From Alentia gelatinosa (taxonomy: Eukaryota; Annelida; Polychaeta; Phyllodocida; Polynoidae), in assembly GCA_950022655.1 (NCBI GenBank), contig OX465583.1, positions 18,031,318 through 18,095,317 on the forward strand: a stretch of DNA of 64,000 nt, written 5' to 3'. The notes beneath the pieces were generated by a model. That model was not told where the DNA came from, made no database searches, and was given only the letters and a program-made list of their open reading frames with translations. Positions 12,123-23,146 of this stretch are shown piece after piece. Numbering within the stretch: the stretch's first letter is position 1; each line of letters starts with the position of its first letter. The translations under genes and the position numbers were made by a program.

Positions 12123-13704
12123 CGGAAGCAAAACTGAGAGTTCTATTTTATATACTGACTGCATATTGTATGCAAGCGTAACCACAGCATTCTGTGACAA
12201 TGTGAGGTGTGTATATGTCGAACAGGACGGAAACGTGTGTGAAAGGTCCCAATTTGCATCGTTTATAAAACAGTTACAATGTGTGAATTCATGTCATTTC
12301 TTTATGCCATATATACATGTACGCAAAGCCAGCCTCTTACCTCGGTTTGTGAAAACGGTATATTTTACAGAGATGGTAAACATAACATAGATCCCAATCT
12401 ATCAAAGGAAAATATGCTTTATCTATACTATTATATTCATCAGAGATATGAATTTATCCCACCTATTCCTGATAACTGGAATTCATGGATTTTCATTATA
12501 ATGATCAATATTCTGCAGTATCTACAAGTGGGGCTTAACTGGCCATACCCCGACCGAACTCTGACGGCACCTGGCCACCAAAAGGACTGCCAAACGACGT
12601 CGTCAGATTCCTGAAATGTGCCAACTTATTTTACATTCGGAGAGCGTATGAGTGTCCTTAACTCATCTTTAAACAAAGATCCCAAGACTCTGAGCACGGT
12701 TTACTACCAGTTATGACACTGTCCTGTCGCCTTTCTCTCTAGATTTTATTTCCGATCTCTTTTTTAACCATGACTTGCACTCCTAGAGTAATACATTTGC
12801 GACCATGGTTTCCAATGATGTAATGACCGTTCCTGCGAGTAACAGTGTTTCAGAGGAGATATGGAGCACAGAGCGTATCCCAGTTCCATCATCTTCCGCC
12901 AGGTAATCCAGGGTTTACAGACTCCCACTTTGCAGTTGATTCACAACTTTCTGTCTGTGGCAAGGCCATGTCCTCAACCTTTACAAATAGATTTATGAAT
13001 TCAATATGATTCAGGCTGAATTGATTGATAGTCTATAATTCCTACCCAGATATTACAGAAATTAAATATCCACTAATTCATATAAAATCGTGTCGATGGG
13101 CCTCAGTAGAGACCTTAGTTCAACCTAAATAGCTTTATGATAGGCTAGAATGCGGAAAACTATAAGCCATTGTTAACTCCATCCGCTACTAGCAGGTCCC
13201 ATAACAGAATAGCTCTCTGCCCTATTCTCTGTATGACACAGATGGCAGTTTTCCACTTTTCTATGGAAATAGTTATTTTCTTGGTACAATTTCGCATTTT
13301 AATGTATATAATGATAGGGAAACAGGCGGCCTTCTAACGCCAAAATACTTGGATAAATTGTCGATCGGATATGCCTTGGGAATTGGGCTTTCTCTGGTCG
13401 ACAATTTTACTGCTCATTTTTTACTTCGAAATACAGTAAGTCAGTTTCTGAATATAACCTCGTTTATAACAAAGTTCTAGTAACAGAATTTTATTACATC
13501 AGGATTTTGCATGGAAAGCTTTCATCTAACTGTTGTAATCATTTACAATCTTTTAAAAACTTTATACATATGAAAAACAAATGACCATTTTCTGCACAAG
13601 GATCAATTCTAATGGTATCAGAGTGTGTTGTTATGTCGAGCATGAATATCACGGGTAATACCGACGTCGGATGGTAGCCGCCGACGACTTCCCAAAATAC
13701 CACA
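12123..13704. other. 3' flank of the ACER2-like gene
   Basis: The beginning is probably 3' UTR. No AATAAA lies near the stop, so the transcript end is not placed. An open stretch of 111 codons at 12279-12614 has no recognisable domain and AT-rich composition. An imperfect inverted pair around TTGTCGA lies at 13355-13405. Confidence 0.4.
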
Positions 13705-13857
13705 CAGGGGCCATCCATAAATTACGTCTTACAGCAGGTGAGAAGGGGGGGATCCAATCTCCATGACGAAGGTTGTATGACAAAGCATGTTAACGGGGGA
13801 GGGGGTGGCACAGAAATGGTAAAAAAAACCGCATGATATCACTTATGGACAGCCCCT
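13705..13857. mobile_element. hAT-like MITE
   Basis: The left end CAGGGGCCATCCATAAATTA and right end TTATGGACAGCCCCT are inverted, with G-rich interior tracts. This GTCCATAA-type terminus is common in animal hAT MITEs. Target duplication is not clear. Confidence 0.6.
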
Positions 13858-16249
13858 CCACTGTAAAATCCTACAGTCAGCGTCGTCGGGTGGAAACCGC
13901 CGACGTCCATTGGTATTAAAATGCAGGCCGTCTTTTCGACGCCTTGATCAGCTTAATACTCGTCTAAAGGTACCCAGTGACTACTCACTATGAAAATCAG
14001 AATAAAAAATATAAGCATGGCTGCCACACGTCAGGGAAAAATCATGGAATAGTTAGTTTTTCAGGGCCACTGAATTGTTATGCAATTTCGGAATTTTTCA
14101 AGGAAAATTGAATTTTCTATAAAAAAAAATGGCACTAGTCAACTCGTGAATAAATTATGGTTTGGTGTTTATTAAGTCTGGTCATCATACAACATAAATG
14201 CGTGGAGGGAAGGACTGGAAGACCATTTGATAAAAGATTATCCTGTTTCATTCATTAAGGTAAAAGACTTTTCATGGATAAATCAGAGATGTGGTAGCCC
14301 TGTCAAATGTGGAAGATTTTGTGTCCAGGTGGCCGTTAACTACGACTTGATGTGAAGTGATACACGAGCGTTAGTGACTTATTACGACATCAATCTTGAG
14401 TGGTTTGCAGAGCCGTTTGTCCATAAAACCAGCGTTTGTTGTATATGTTATCCATCTTGTTGAAGGAATTGCCATATTTTAAGTTCTATCAGGAGGGACT
14501 TTTCTTTTGCTCTACAGCACAAAGGGACCGCAAATCTGTTTGGTGTGTGTATTCTCCCGTAATCAATAGACTGAGACCCATACTCAATCATCAATGGGTT
14601 TCAATTTTGTAATCAATGGTTATGACTTTTGGAAACATAGAAACAGTGGGTAGTGATTTACTCTGACCCTATATATTTTAATGGGGACTTTGTAATTGAT
14701 GGATAATAAAATATGTACCGTAGCGTGCCCACATGCTCTTAAGGTCTCCAGGGAAGGGTTATACGTGTTGGCTTGAGAACACTACCTAGTGATGAACTTT
14801 ATACATCGTGTAGATAATAGTCTTGATATTCAGGGTTTCTAATGAGATATCTCTAAAACCCCTTACATACATTGAACAGCTCTCATATGGGACTGCGACA
14901 GAGTGTTGTTTTTTTTTGGGTGGGGGGATTGGTGTCGACCTAAAAGGAATTTCCATACTATAAATAACCCACTAAACCTTAGACATTGGATTTTATCCGG
15001 ATTTTATTTTTCCGAAATTCTGGAATTTCTCCAGGCATCAGTCTGGCTGGTTTCCCACACTTAAGTTGCTATCTAATGACAATCTAGTAACCAGCAAAGC
15101 TTGGACCATTTTGTAAACGGCGGAGGCTGTTGGGGATACCTCAGAGCAAGAAGATTAAAACACTACTACAGTTCTAAATTGTAATGTTTTGGGAATTTCT
15201 AGAAAACCTGTGATACCGTCATTGGGGGTTACTTGAGACATGTGGGGTAACTTGAGACAAAACATATTTTTCATCAATTCAACCCTTTTTTTTTAGGTGG
15301 AACCTTAATGACGATACAAAAATGATAACTCTTTTGTTAAATATATGAGACCTAAAACAGTATTAAGTTTTGGAAGATCAGATGAGCTCATTAATTTTGC
15401 ACATGAAATGAGCTTAAAATCAGGTTGTTTCCCCCCGACAATTTCAAGGATGCCAGAGAGTGTTCTTCGTGACGATTTTGCCATGAAGGCAGATACAGAC
15501 ATATATATCCAGGAATGTTTGAAAACTCTTTGAGAATACAAACTATGTAATTTTGTTCTATTTGAATGTAATGGTTCTTTTTTATTCATTGAATAAAGGA
15601 GAAAAGAGGTGCATTGGGGTAACTTGAAACAGATGTGGGGTTACTTGAGACATTGACAAGTTGTGTTTTTTTTTTAAAGTAGCATTGATTTTTATAAGTT
15701 TTTAAATAAATATCTTTACAAAAGTGACCAAGAGACTGGTTAGGTAAACTATAGCTTTAGAATCAGACTAAGCAAGGGCTGCATGGGCCTTATAACTTTA
15801 GAGAAAAATCCACTTTGTGTCAAAATGGGAAAAGAAATCTGCTTCAAGCATCCATAGTGAAAATATCATGGTATAATCTCTGATTATCATTGTTTTCTGA
15901 TCATTGAGCATGGAATGGGCTTTTATTTAATTCTTCATTTGTGTTGATACTCCAATTGGAGGCCGAAATATGTTTAAAAATGTGATCATCAAGAAACACA
16001 GATTTTTCAAGAAATGTCATCCAAGATCTGATAAGAGGGTGCTTTCTCTGAGGTATATGTTTCTATGTAGGTAGAAACGCCTAAGCAGATCCTGTCGAAA
16101 CCGTGCCTTTTCATGTGGGATATTATGCAAAGCTAAACATTTCTGATCTTTTCTGATCATTTCTGATGGTTTTCTGATCTCCTTACCTTGAGAGAAACCT
16201 CTGAAACTTCGTAGGCCTACTCCAGGGCAGTGAAGTTTGTATACTCAAT
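13858..16249. other. Intergenic DNA with dispersed repeat
   Basis: 14321-14435 is the second member of the hairpin repeat seen at base 1. Two direct copies of GGGGTTACTTGAGACAT flank 15225-15650. Open stretches near 15305-15589 on both strands look like chance frames. No gene is recognised. Confidence 0.45.
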
Positions 16250-16307
16250 GGATAATTGGGTGATTCTTTTTATCAATAAATAATGTGATATGGGGTGAGA
16301 TAAAATC

Positions 16308-16452
16308 AGAAACCCACTCCATGAAAATAACTTGGTACGCACTCCACATTAGTTTGACCGCAGAATAATTCACTCAGCTTAGCTTCATGAATTACTCTGC
16401 GGTCAAACTCAGTGGAGTATGGACCAAGCTATTTTCATCTCGTGGGTTTCCT
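16308..16452. repeat. Fold-back element, copy B
   Basis: Arms of about 64 bp pair almost perfectly (outer GAAACCCAC/GTGGGTTTC, inner GTTTGACCGCAGA/TCTGCGGTCAAAC) around the loop CTCAGCTTAGCTTCA. A GGGTGAGATAAA terminus lies just left, as at copies A and C. Confidence 0.75.
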
Positions 16453-17539
16453 TCTAAAAATCGCATGCCTGTGACCCGTAGGCTATTTGCAATTATTAAC
16501 CAGTTTAATCCAAATGTGCAATTGAAGAGATCTCAAGTCGAAAATAGATCTGAAAACCATTTTCCCGAAGATTCTGTAGAGATTGAATTCATTTAGGGTC
16601 CCAGCGACATCAAATTTCTGGTAGGTCGAGATTATTTCCCTTTGATGTGAATCTCCATTCCGCTAGTAAACTGCTGGTGAATAAAGTCTACTTACAGTTA
16701 TGACGTCAGAATGTACAGACACTGGGGCAGACGACATTCCTGTGGTTCGTAAAATATGAAACCCATTAAAGACATTCTGTAGAAAACCCAAGTACATGTC
16801 TGTATGTGTGTTATGAAAGGGAATTCCGGCAAGGTGTTCGGTGGAAGGTCATCAAGGTTTGCTGGAGGCGGCTACCTTCCTCATTGCCAACTTGTAATTA
16901 GCGTAGGCATCACCAGAGGGCGACACCTGCACGACTGTCGGGGTTCTTCAAAGAAAAAGCCACCAATGGCTGCCGCAAAGGTCACGGATTTGTATTCATC
17001 GAACCTCATAGACTGCTTGTTGAATTCATGTCAGGAATTTTAAAAGAGAGTACGGTTCAAGGGTATTTTGGAGAGAAAGGTAACCAGTACCATATTGTGG
17101 GAAATTCTACAGAAAAGAACAAGAACTAAGCAGAAATCTTAGGAGTCACTGCCGACGGGGAACAGGGCCACATGGCTCCATACCCTCCGAACCAGGGGGT
17201 GTTTTTCAGTCGTGATGATCTCAATTCGAGACCGTATGAAGGGCAAAGTGTAAGGGATCTCAGCTGGCCAGGGCCCTGTCTTTTAGTGACGACCATTGTT
17301 ACGGGCGACATGTTTTTGCTGTCAGTGTACTATAGTCGCGATAGTTTAGGGGGTCGGGTAACTATCACTGCTCTAAGAGACTTAGTGGTCTGAGGTGTGC
17401 CATAGTCACGAGACATGTAAGGTCACGTGGGTAAATTTGTCTCCCAAACTATCTTAGACCTAAGACATCTAGGGACATGTCGTACAGAATGTGCAACTTC
17501 ACTTCCTGTAGGAATTAAGCGATGAAATTTCCAACACGA
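16453..17539. other. Intergenic DNA, nothing recognised
   Basis: Mixed composition; short overlapping open stretches at 16804-17393 carry no family signature. Confidence 0.4.
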
Positions 17540-17832
17540 GTAAGGTATACATATAAACCTATAATCGTACCAAATATGAAGAAAATCGGCCGCACTGTTC
17601 CGAAGATTTTGGCGTTTGAATTTCGTCATAGCAATCTCTGCTCTGGTTGCCAGCAAAGCCCTACACTCACATGACTCTAATTTATGCAGTGACCTCGACA
17701 TTCACTGGAGGTGGGAGGGTGCAATGGCCAGAGCAGACGTTTGCTATGACGAAATTCAAACGCCGATATCTTTGGAACTATGTAGCCGATCGTCTTCTTA
17801 TTTGGGACGATTATAGGTTACATGTATATCTT
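17540..17832. repeat. Fold-back repeat with ~105-bp diverged arms
   Basis: The left arm block GGCGTTTGAATTTCGTCATA (17610-17629) is inverted at 17734-17755 as TATGACGAAATTCAAACGCC; both arms continue outward to ATATAAACCTATAATCGT and its inverse. The spacer is about 80 bp. Confidence 0.7.
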
Positions 17833-17857
17833 AAAAGTTACTGTATATATATATATA

Positions 17858-17990
17858 CAGTAAAACCCTGCTTCAGGGTACACCCTCTGTTCTAAGCAAA
17901 GTGTCCCCTTAAAGGGTGTTCCCTTAAGCAGGGTGTCCCATTAAGAGGGGTTCACCCTTAAGTGAGGTGTTCCAGAAGCGTGGTTTTACT
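17858..17990. mobile_element. Mariner-like MITE
   Basis: CAGTAAAACCCTGCTT at the left is inverted as ..AAGCGTGGTTTTACT at the right, flanked by TA. The interior is built of GGTGT(C/T)CC-type phrases, as in Tc1/mariner-derived MITEs. Confidence 0.6.
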
Positions 17991-19272
17991 TTATGTGTAT
18001 GAGCTCCACTCAAGAAACGTACATATATCAGTAGCCCAAAAGCATAGTTAACCCAAGAAAGATTAGATCAAAGATTCAAGTAATTGTCAATGATGATAAT
18101 TGATACAATAAGAAACTGAGGTAACTAATAAGCAGTTTCAAAACTATGATAAAACGATGTTCCGATAAACGTCATTATTTTTTATCCGAACACATGACCC
18201 CGAACGTTTTTAGCAAGGTGTTTACACCAAGCAGTAAACGTTTGGGAAAATGTGTGAGGTTCCAGAGAATGATGTTCATATGCAATATTTTGGAAATGAC
18301 AGCACCACAAAGTGCCCAAGTGTTAAAGCTGATACAAGGCAATTAGGCTCAGGTAATGAATCCAAAAGAGTAAGCCCGCCCGCGATGCCACTGTAACAAT
18401 TACTCACACTCCTATCATATATAATCATATTTCTGGTTATTGCATTGAACTTGTGACCCTCAGAAACCCCAATATAGAGGTGTCACACTTAGAGTTATGA
18501 TGATAAACAGTTGAGTTGTTGCTGCACATAGCATTTCAGACAGATTTTGGCAGCCATCTTGGATTTCAAAATGTAAAATCAATATGAAATCTATTAGGAG
18601 GCAGCACCATAATCTGCAGAAAAGAAATTGCCAATAGAATTGATCCTCATGTTAATCAGGATAATGTGACCATTTGCAACAGCAGTGATTTGTCATTACA
18701 TCTAGCAAGAGTCGATCCTTGATAGACCTTCCTAACTCATAAAATATTGATCATACAGAAATTCAGATTTCTGCATTGGATTTGTTGCTATTTTTCATAG
18801 GTCTTGAGATCAATATTAGCAGCCATTTTGGATTTCAAGATGGCTGAAGGATCAGAAGTGATAGGTTGATATCTTCTGCTTTCAAGATATAAAATTAATG
18901 GCATACTTGATGAATATCTTAAATTTTGTATGCAGCCATATTGAACTTGACAGCCATATTAAAAAAATTGAGCTTGGCCCCCTACTCTGATTTCGATTGG
19001 CACATCAAGTTTTACCATTGTGCCAAGTTTTATGCTTCTATACCAAAATGAAGTCATCTTGCACGATTCTGGTGGACTACAAGGGATGTCACCAATCAGA
19101 AGAGGTGAAGGACACAGTGGATATGGATGATGTGGGCCGCCCCCACAATACATTATCAAATGCAAATTGTTATACCTCGTGGATCGTCGGTTGCAACTGC
19201 CCTTCACCTAGCCAGTGTACCCGGCCCTGTCTCTCCAAACAGTGCTGGGTGCTGACTCCATGTACACCAAAA
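17991..19272. other. Intergenic DNA with diverged GCAGCCATnTTGGATTTCA repeats
   Basis: The phrase recurs near 18549, 18818 and 18932 in the same orientation. No gene is recognised. Confidence 0.45.
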
Positions 19273-19808
19273 TAGTCCAGTCAAACTACTGGTCACAAAA
19301 AGCAATAGATTGAATTCCAGTGGCATTCACCTCAGAATGCCTCATATATTGCCAGAATGAAAATTGAAATTAATCCAAGTGACATATGTTTTCTGAGGTG
19401 TGGAATTCATATAAATCAACAGAGAAGACCTATCAAGAGAGTACATCAGTGTACAAATCCAATATGGCTGCTTGAATTCTATAAAATACGCCAATTTGGG
19501 TTTGAATAAAGATAAACATGATCTAAATTGCAAAATATGTTTTCTGAGATGGTTTCAATAGTGAAAGCTAGTTTAATAGCATTTTAAATTGTGTTTCTAC
19601 CTCAATTCAAACCAGAATTATGGGGTTTCATATATTTAGGGTGGCCATATTGGATTTATGCTAATTTGACCTACTTCCACCACTTGGATTAATTTCGATT
19701 TTCATTCTGACATTATATAGGGTATTCTGAGGTGAATGCAACTGGAATTGAATCTATTGCTTTTTGTGGCTGGTTAGGCCCTCCTTTCGGCTTATTTTGA
19801 CTGGACTA
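19273..19808. mobile_element. TIR/fold-back element of ~540 bp
   Basis: The left arm begins TAGTCCAGTCAAA and the right arm ends TTTTGACTGGACTA; about 115 bp of each arm is inversely similar (AAAAAGCAATAGATT, ATTCACCTCAGAAT, GAAATTAATCCAAGTG blocks). No coding region. Confidence 0.7.
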
Positions 19809-19945
19809 AAACCCTGCCTTGTAATTCCAGACTGGCTGCCGTCTGACATGTATGAAAAAACTTAAATCAATAAATATATACCCATTTGTCTTCACCAAAC
19901 TTCAAGACAACTGCCTCTTACTTTATAATTGTGTATTTAGAAGTA

Positions 19946-21514
19946 TCCACATTTGTGGACTCTTTTCTGAAACCACTAGTACCAATGATGGCATCCCATG
20001 TGAAGGATACCACCGACTTCATAGGCAAGATTGAAAAGTTCAGTAACCTGCCGAACGATACGATCTTAGCCACTCTAGACGTCAGCTCACTTTATACGAA
20101 CATACCCAATGACGAGGGGATAACCGCAGCATATGGAAAACTCCAGAAACATCGAAACAACCGAAATAACCCAAGCAACGAATCGATCATTGAATTGCTA
20201 AGTCTGGTTCTAAAAAACAACAATATACAATTCAACGGCGCCCACTACTTCCAGACAGGAGGAACAGCGATGGGAACGAGACTAGCCCCGTCGTACGCAA
20301 ACATATTTATGGAAAATATCGAAAAACAGATAGAAGACAAGTTAGAATACAAACCAATGGTCTGGTTAAGGTACATTGACGACATCTTCATCATATGGAC
20401 AGAAGGAGAGGACAAACTAAATAAATGGATCGCAGAAATCAACCAAATACACCCGACCATCAAGTTCACAGCCGAAAAATCGAAAACACAAGTAAGTTTT
20501 CTGGATACCATGGTCATCTTCAACAAACAGGAAGGGAAGCTATACACGGACCTCTTCACGAAACCCACGGATGCCAACACTTACCTGCGATATGACTCGG
20601 CACATCCACCTGCAACGAAGAGAAGCCTTCCATACTCACAATTCCTACGAATACGTAGAATCTGCAAGAACCAAGATGACTATGAAAGACACTGCAATCG
20701 GAAAATAAACGATTTCCTCGAAAAGGGATACCCCATGGACATCATCAAAGAAGGCAAGCGGAAAGCAGACCAACGCATCAGAAGTGAGCTACTAGATGCC
20801 AGCAAACAAAATGCAAAACAGGACAAAGATGGCGATAATGGAAAACTCGTACTAATCACAACGTACCAACCAGGGAAGAACAAAGTACCCGAGATTGTGA
20901 GAAAGAACTGGGATCTCCTCGCAAAATCAAACACGACAAAGGAACTACACAAGAAAAAGATAATAAACGCCTACAAGAGACCAAAAAACATCAAAGACTA
21001 CTTAGTACGGGCAAGAACTGATTATAATCCCACAAACAACGAGACGAAGATTACAAACAATGACAAAGACAACAACAAGTGTGAGAAAGCGAACTGCAAA
21101 TACTGCAACCTCCTGGACATGGGGGGAAAAATACAAAGCAAAAACACGAAGAAACACCACGACACCAAATGGAATGTGATATGCAATAGCTCCAACGTGA
21201 TATACTGTATAGAGTGCAAGAAATGCAACACACAGTACGTGGGACAAACAAAGAGGAAAATAAAGGAACGCATACAAGAACACCTCAACTGCATAAGAAA
21301 GAATAACAAGATAAACGATGTACCAACCCATTTCAACCAAACAGACCACGATGGGGAACGAGATGTAAAAGTCTACATACTAGACTTCATATACAGACAC
21401 CCTGAAAGCAAGGAGGCTCAGCGCCTCCGGAACAAGATTGAGTTCAACTGGATACACAGACTCAAAACCCAAGCACCCAACGGATTGAACACACTGGACA
21501 ACAGATATGGATAA
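19946..21514 (+). CDS. Penelope-like reverse transcriptase with C-terminal GIY-YIG endonuclease (N-terminally truncated)
   Basis: The frame is open from 19886, but residues before 19946 come from flanking DNA. RT motifs are in order: LDVSSLYTNIP (motif A), TAMGTRLAPSYANIFM (motif B) and WLRYIDDIFI (motif C, catalytic YIDD). A Cys-rich linker (CEKANCKYC) precedes the endonuclease, which shows VIYCIEC, QYVGQTKRKIKER and the catalytic glutamate in NKIEFNWI. The family uses target-primed reverse transcription. It is about 520 residues here; the usual N-terminal segment before the RT is missing, so it is not autonomous. A-rich coding strand. Confidence 0.93.
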   Translation, partial: STFVDSFLKPLVPMMASHVKDTTDFIGKIEKFSNLPNDTILATLDVSSLYTNIPNDEGITAAYGKLQKHRNNRNNPSNESIIELLSLVLKNNNIQFNGAHYFQTGGTAMGTRLAPSYANIFMENIEKQIEDKLEYKPMVWLRYIDDIFIIWTEGEDKLNKWIAEINQIHPTIKFTAEKSKTQVSFLDTMVIFNKQEGKLYTDLFTKPTDANTYLRYDSAHPPATKRSLPYSQFLRIRRICKNQDDYERHCNRKINDFLEKGYPMDIIKEGKRKADQRIRSELLDASKQNAKQDKDGDNGKLVLITTYQPGKNKVPEIVRKNWDLLAKSNTTKELHKKKIINAYKRPKNIKDYLVRARTDYNPTNNETKITNNDKDNNKCEKANCKYCNLLDMGGKIQSKNTKKHHDTKWNVICNSSNVIYCIECKKCNTQYVGQTKRKIKERIQEHLNCIRKNNKINDVPTHFNQTDHDGERDVKVYILDFIYRHPESKEAQRLRNKIEFNWIHRLKTQAPNGLNTLDNRYG

Positions 21515-21789
21515 AGAAAAAAACTGTCGACTACAAATAGAGGTGAATCCAACAAAAATCCCCCAAGAAACGCCACGTCAAAAAATTTTTTTTTCCAAGG
21601 ACCGAAACCAAAAACTTCGGGCCGACGAAACAAAATTTTTTTGCTACAAACACTTGAACCGGGGGAGGAAATTGGACTGACTGGACAAGACTGAGGTAGG
21701 CTTTTTTCTAGGATACGGGATTCCAGTTCTGGTTCTTTGTAACACGAGCCAAGGAACGAAAGACCACATAAAAGGACAACCAAAAGCAT

Positions 21790-21860
21790 CACGACACCAC
21801 AACGCACCTGATGAGACCCAAAACTGGGTCGAAACCACTCGGTATGGAAAGCAGTCTCCT
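21790..21860 (+). ncRNA. Hammerhead ribozyme core in the Penelope-like 3' region
   Basis: The core reads CTGATGA (21808-21814), a 5-bp stem II GACCC/GGGTC with loop AAAACT, then GAAA (21831-21834), a short stem III ACC/GGT and a GTA cleavage triplet ending at 21844. This is the minimal type I layout known from Penelope-like elements. Stem I (CGCAC against TGGAAAGC) pairs poorly, so activity is doubtful. Confidence 0.72.
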
Positions 21861-22182
21861 ACGAAAAAATAAAACAAAAAAATCAATCCAATATAAATAA
21901 AAGAAATAATAAAAAATATGGGGAAGGTGAAAAAACCCTCTACTCTGTTGAAAGAGGGTAAAAAAACATCAATGCTAAGGATAAGTTACCCGAATAGGGT
22001 CACAACCCACCAATGGAGTGGGCACCAACTCGATATCAAGAAAAACAACCGACAGGAGGACCAAAAACATAGTACGTGGGACCACATACCCACACTATAA
22101 TCCAAAAACAAAAAATAGGCCCAATCGCCTATTCTTTGTCAAAAATGGCATCTAAAAATTCTCAAAAAAAGTTCTATATCTT

Positions 22183-22275
22183 TTTCTATATCTTTTTCTA
22201 TATCTTTTTCTATATCTTTCTCTATATCTCACTCTATATCTCCCTCTATAACTCCCTCTATATCCCACTCTACAT
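22183..22275 (+). repeat. 12-bp microsatellite (TATATCTTTTTC)n
   Basis: Seven or more diverging copies of TATATCTTTTTC/TATATCTCCCTC lie inside the Penelope-like 3' region. Confidence 0.85.
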
Positions 22276-22735
22276 ACGGATAGTTCTCTCTATCACAGCC
22301 ATACATCGATCTACAGCCGATACAGACAGAATGCTAAACCTGAGCACTAGCGTTCACAACTCAAACGAGCCGGCACCCACCACAAGCAAAATCACCTTCA
22401 ACTTCCCCCCACCAAGAAAGGAACACACTACGCACCACCACCGCGCGACCGGGTCATGACCCCGTTTCGACGGGACGACGAAAACCAATGAACGACCGCA
22501 AGACTGTTCAGTCAGCGGCTGCACCAATCAGAGACTAGCTTACAGGACTGGAAGGGAGACGCCGCGCCAAAACACGGCGTCGCCCACCCCATACCTACCT
22601 CAGAGTGGTCGTCTCAGTGGTTTGTGAAAGTATACGCCGCGTCACCTCACATACGTGTATTTAGAAGTAGTTTCAAGTGGAGGTTTCCTTTTTTCTCAGT
22701 TCATCCATCTTTGTTACTGGTCCTCTAATTCAAGT

Positions 22736-22846
22736 AATTAACTCAGTCGACGCTGAAATTGGAGACAAAAATTTATTGGCCATACGGCAAGAAAACTCCG
22801 AGGGGAGTTGATATGATATTAATACATGATATCAAAGTCAGAATTT
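22736..22846 (-). repeat. Split repeat B2
   Basis: 111 bp, with two substitutions relative to B1 (23036-23146); begins AATTAACTCAGTCGACG on the plus strand. Confidence 0.93.
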
Positions 22847-22902
22847 AAGATATATAAGATATAATATCGAAAATCTAGCCCTAGATGTGGGGCGGGTGGT
22901 GG

Positions 22903-23039
22903 TAAAAAGTTCTTGTTGTTTCCAATCCGCGCGCCGCCCGTGTGAGATTGAAACGTGACGTCAGCGGTAAAGTGTCTCTCGAGGCCATCAGGGGGCGTCT
23001 TGGATAATTACAGATCAATTTAACAATTATTCTCCAATT
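22903..23039 (-). repeat. Split repeat A2
   Basis: 137 bp, near-identical to A1 at 27461-27597 (three substitutions noticed). It shares AATT with B1. Confidence 0.93.
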
Positions 23040-23146
23040 AACTCAGTCGACGCTGAAATTGGAGACAAAAATGTATTGGCCATACGGCAAGAAAACTCCA
23101 AGGGGAGTTGATATGATATTAATACATGATATCAAAGTCAGAATTT
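23036..23146 (-). repeat. Split repeat B1
   Basis: Direct copy of B2. It contains the recombinase stop codon. Confidence 0.93.

Larger units (their letters stand above)
19946..22654 (+). mobile_element. Penelope-like element, 5'-truncated, 15-bp target duplication
   Basis: The direct repeat GTGTATTTAGAAGTA occurs at 19931-19945 and 22655-22669 and bounds the insertion. The insertion holds a reverse transcriptase/GIY-YIG frame, a hammerhead-ribozyme core (21808-21845), an AT-rich tail, a 12-bp microsatellite (22183-22270) and a short open frame to 22459 that may be the start of a second, LTR-like copy of the ORF. The RT begins abruptly at the left junction, so the 5' end is missing, as expected from incomplete target-primed reverse transcription. 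Confidence 0.88.

Noticed and set aside
12279..12614. 111-codon open frame downstream of ACER2-like stop
   Set aside because: AT-rich, no recognisable domain, probably 3' UTR.
15305..15589. Opposing open stretches of 62 and 94 codons
   Set aside because: Overlapping on both strands with no family signature or splice context.
21002..21349. Minus-strand open frames opposite the Penelope-like gene
   Set aside because: Shadows of an A-rich coding strand; no conserved motif.
22440..22480. Second hammerhead near CGTTTCGACGGG (inverse contains GTCGAAACG)
   Set aside because: The GAAAC part is present on the minus strand but no CTGATGA core precedes it.
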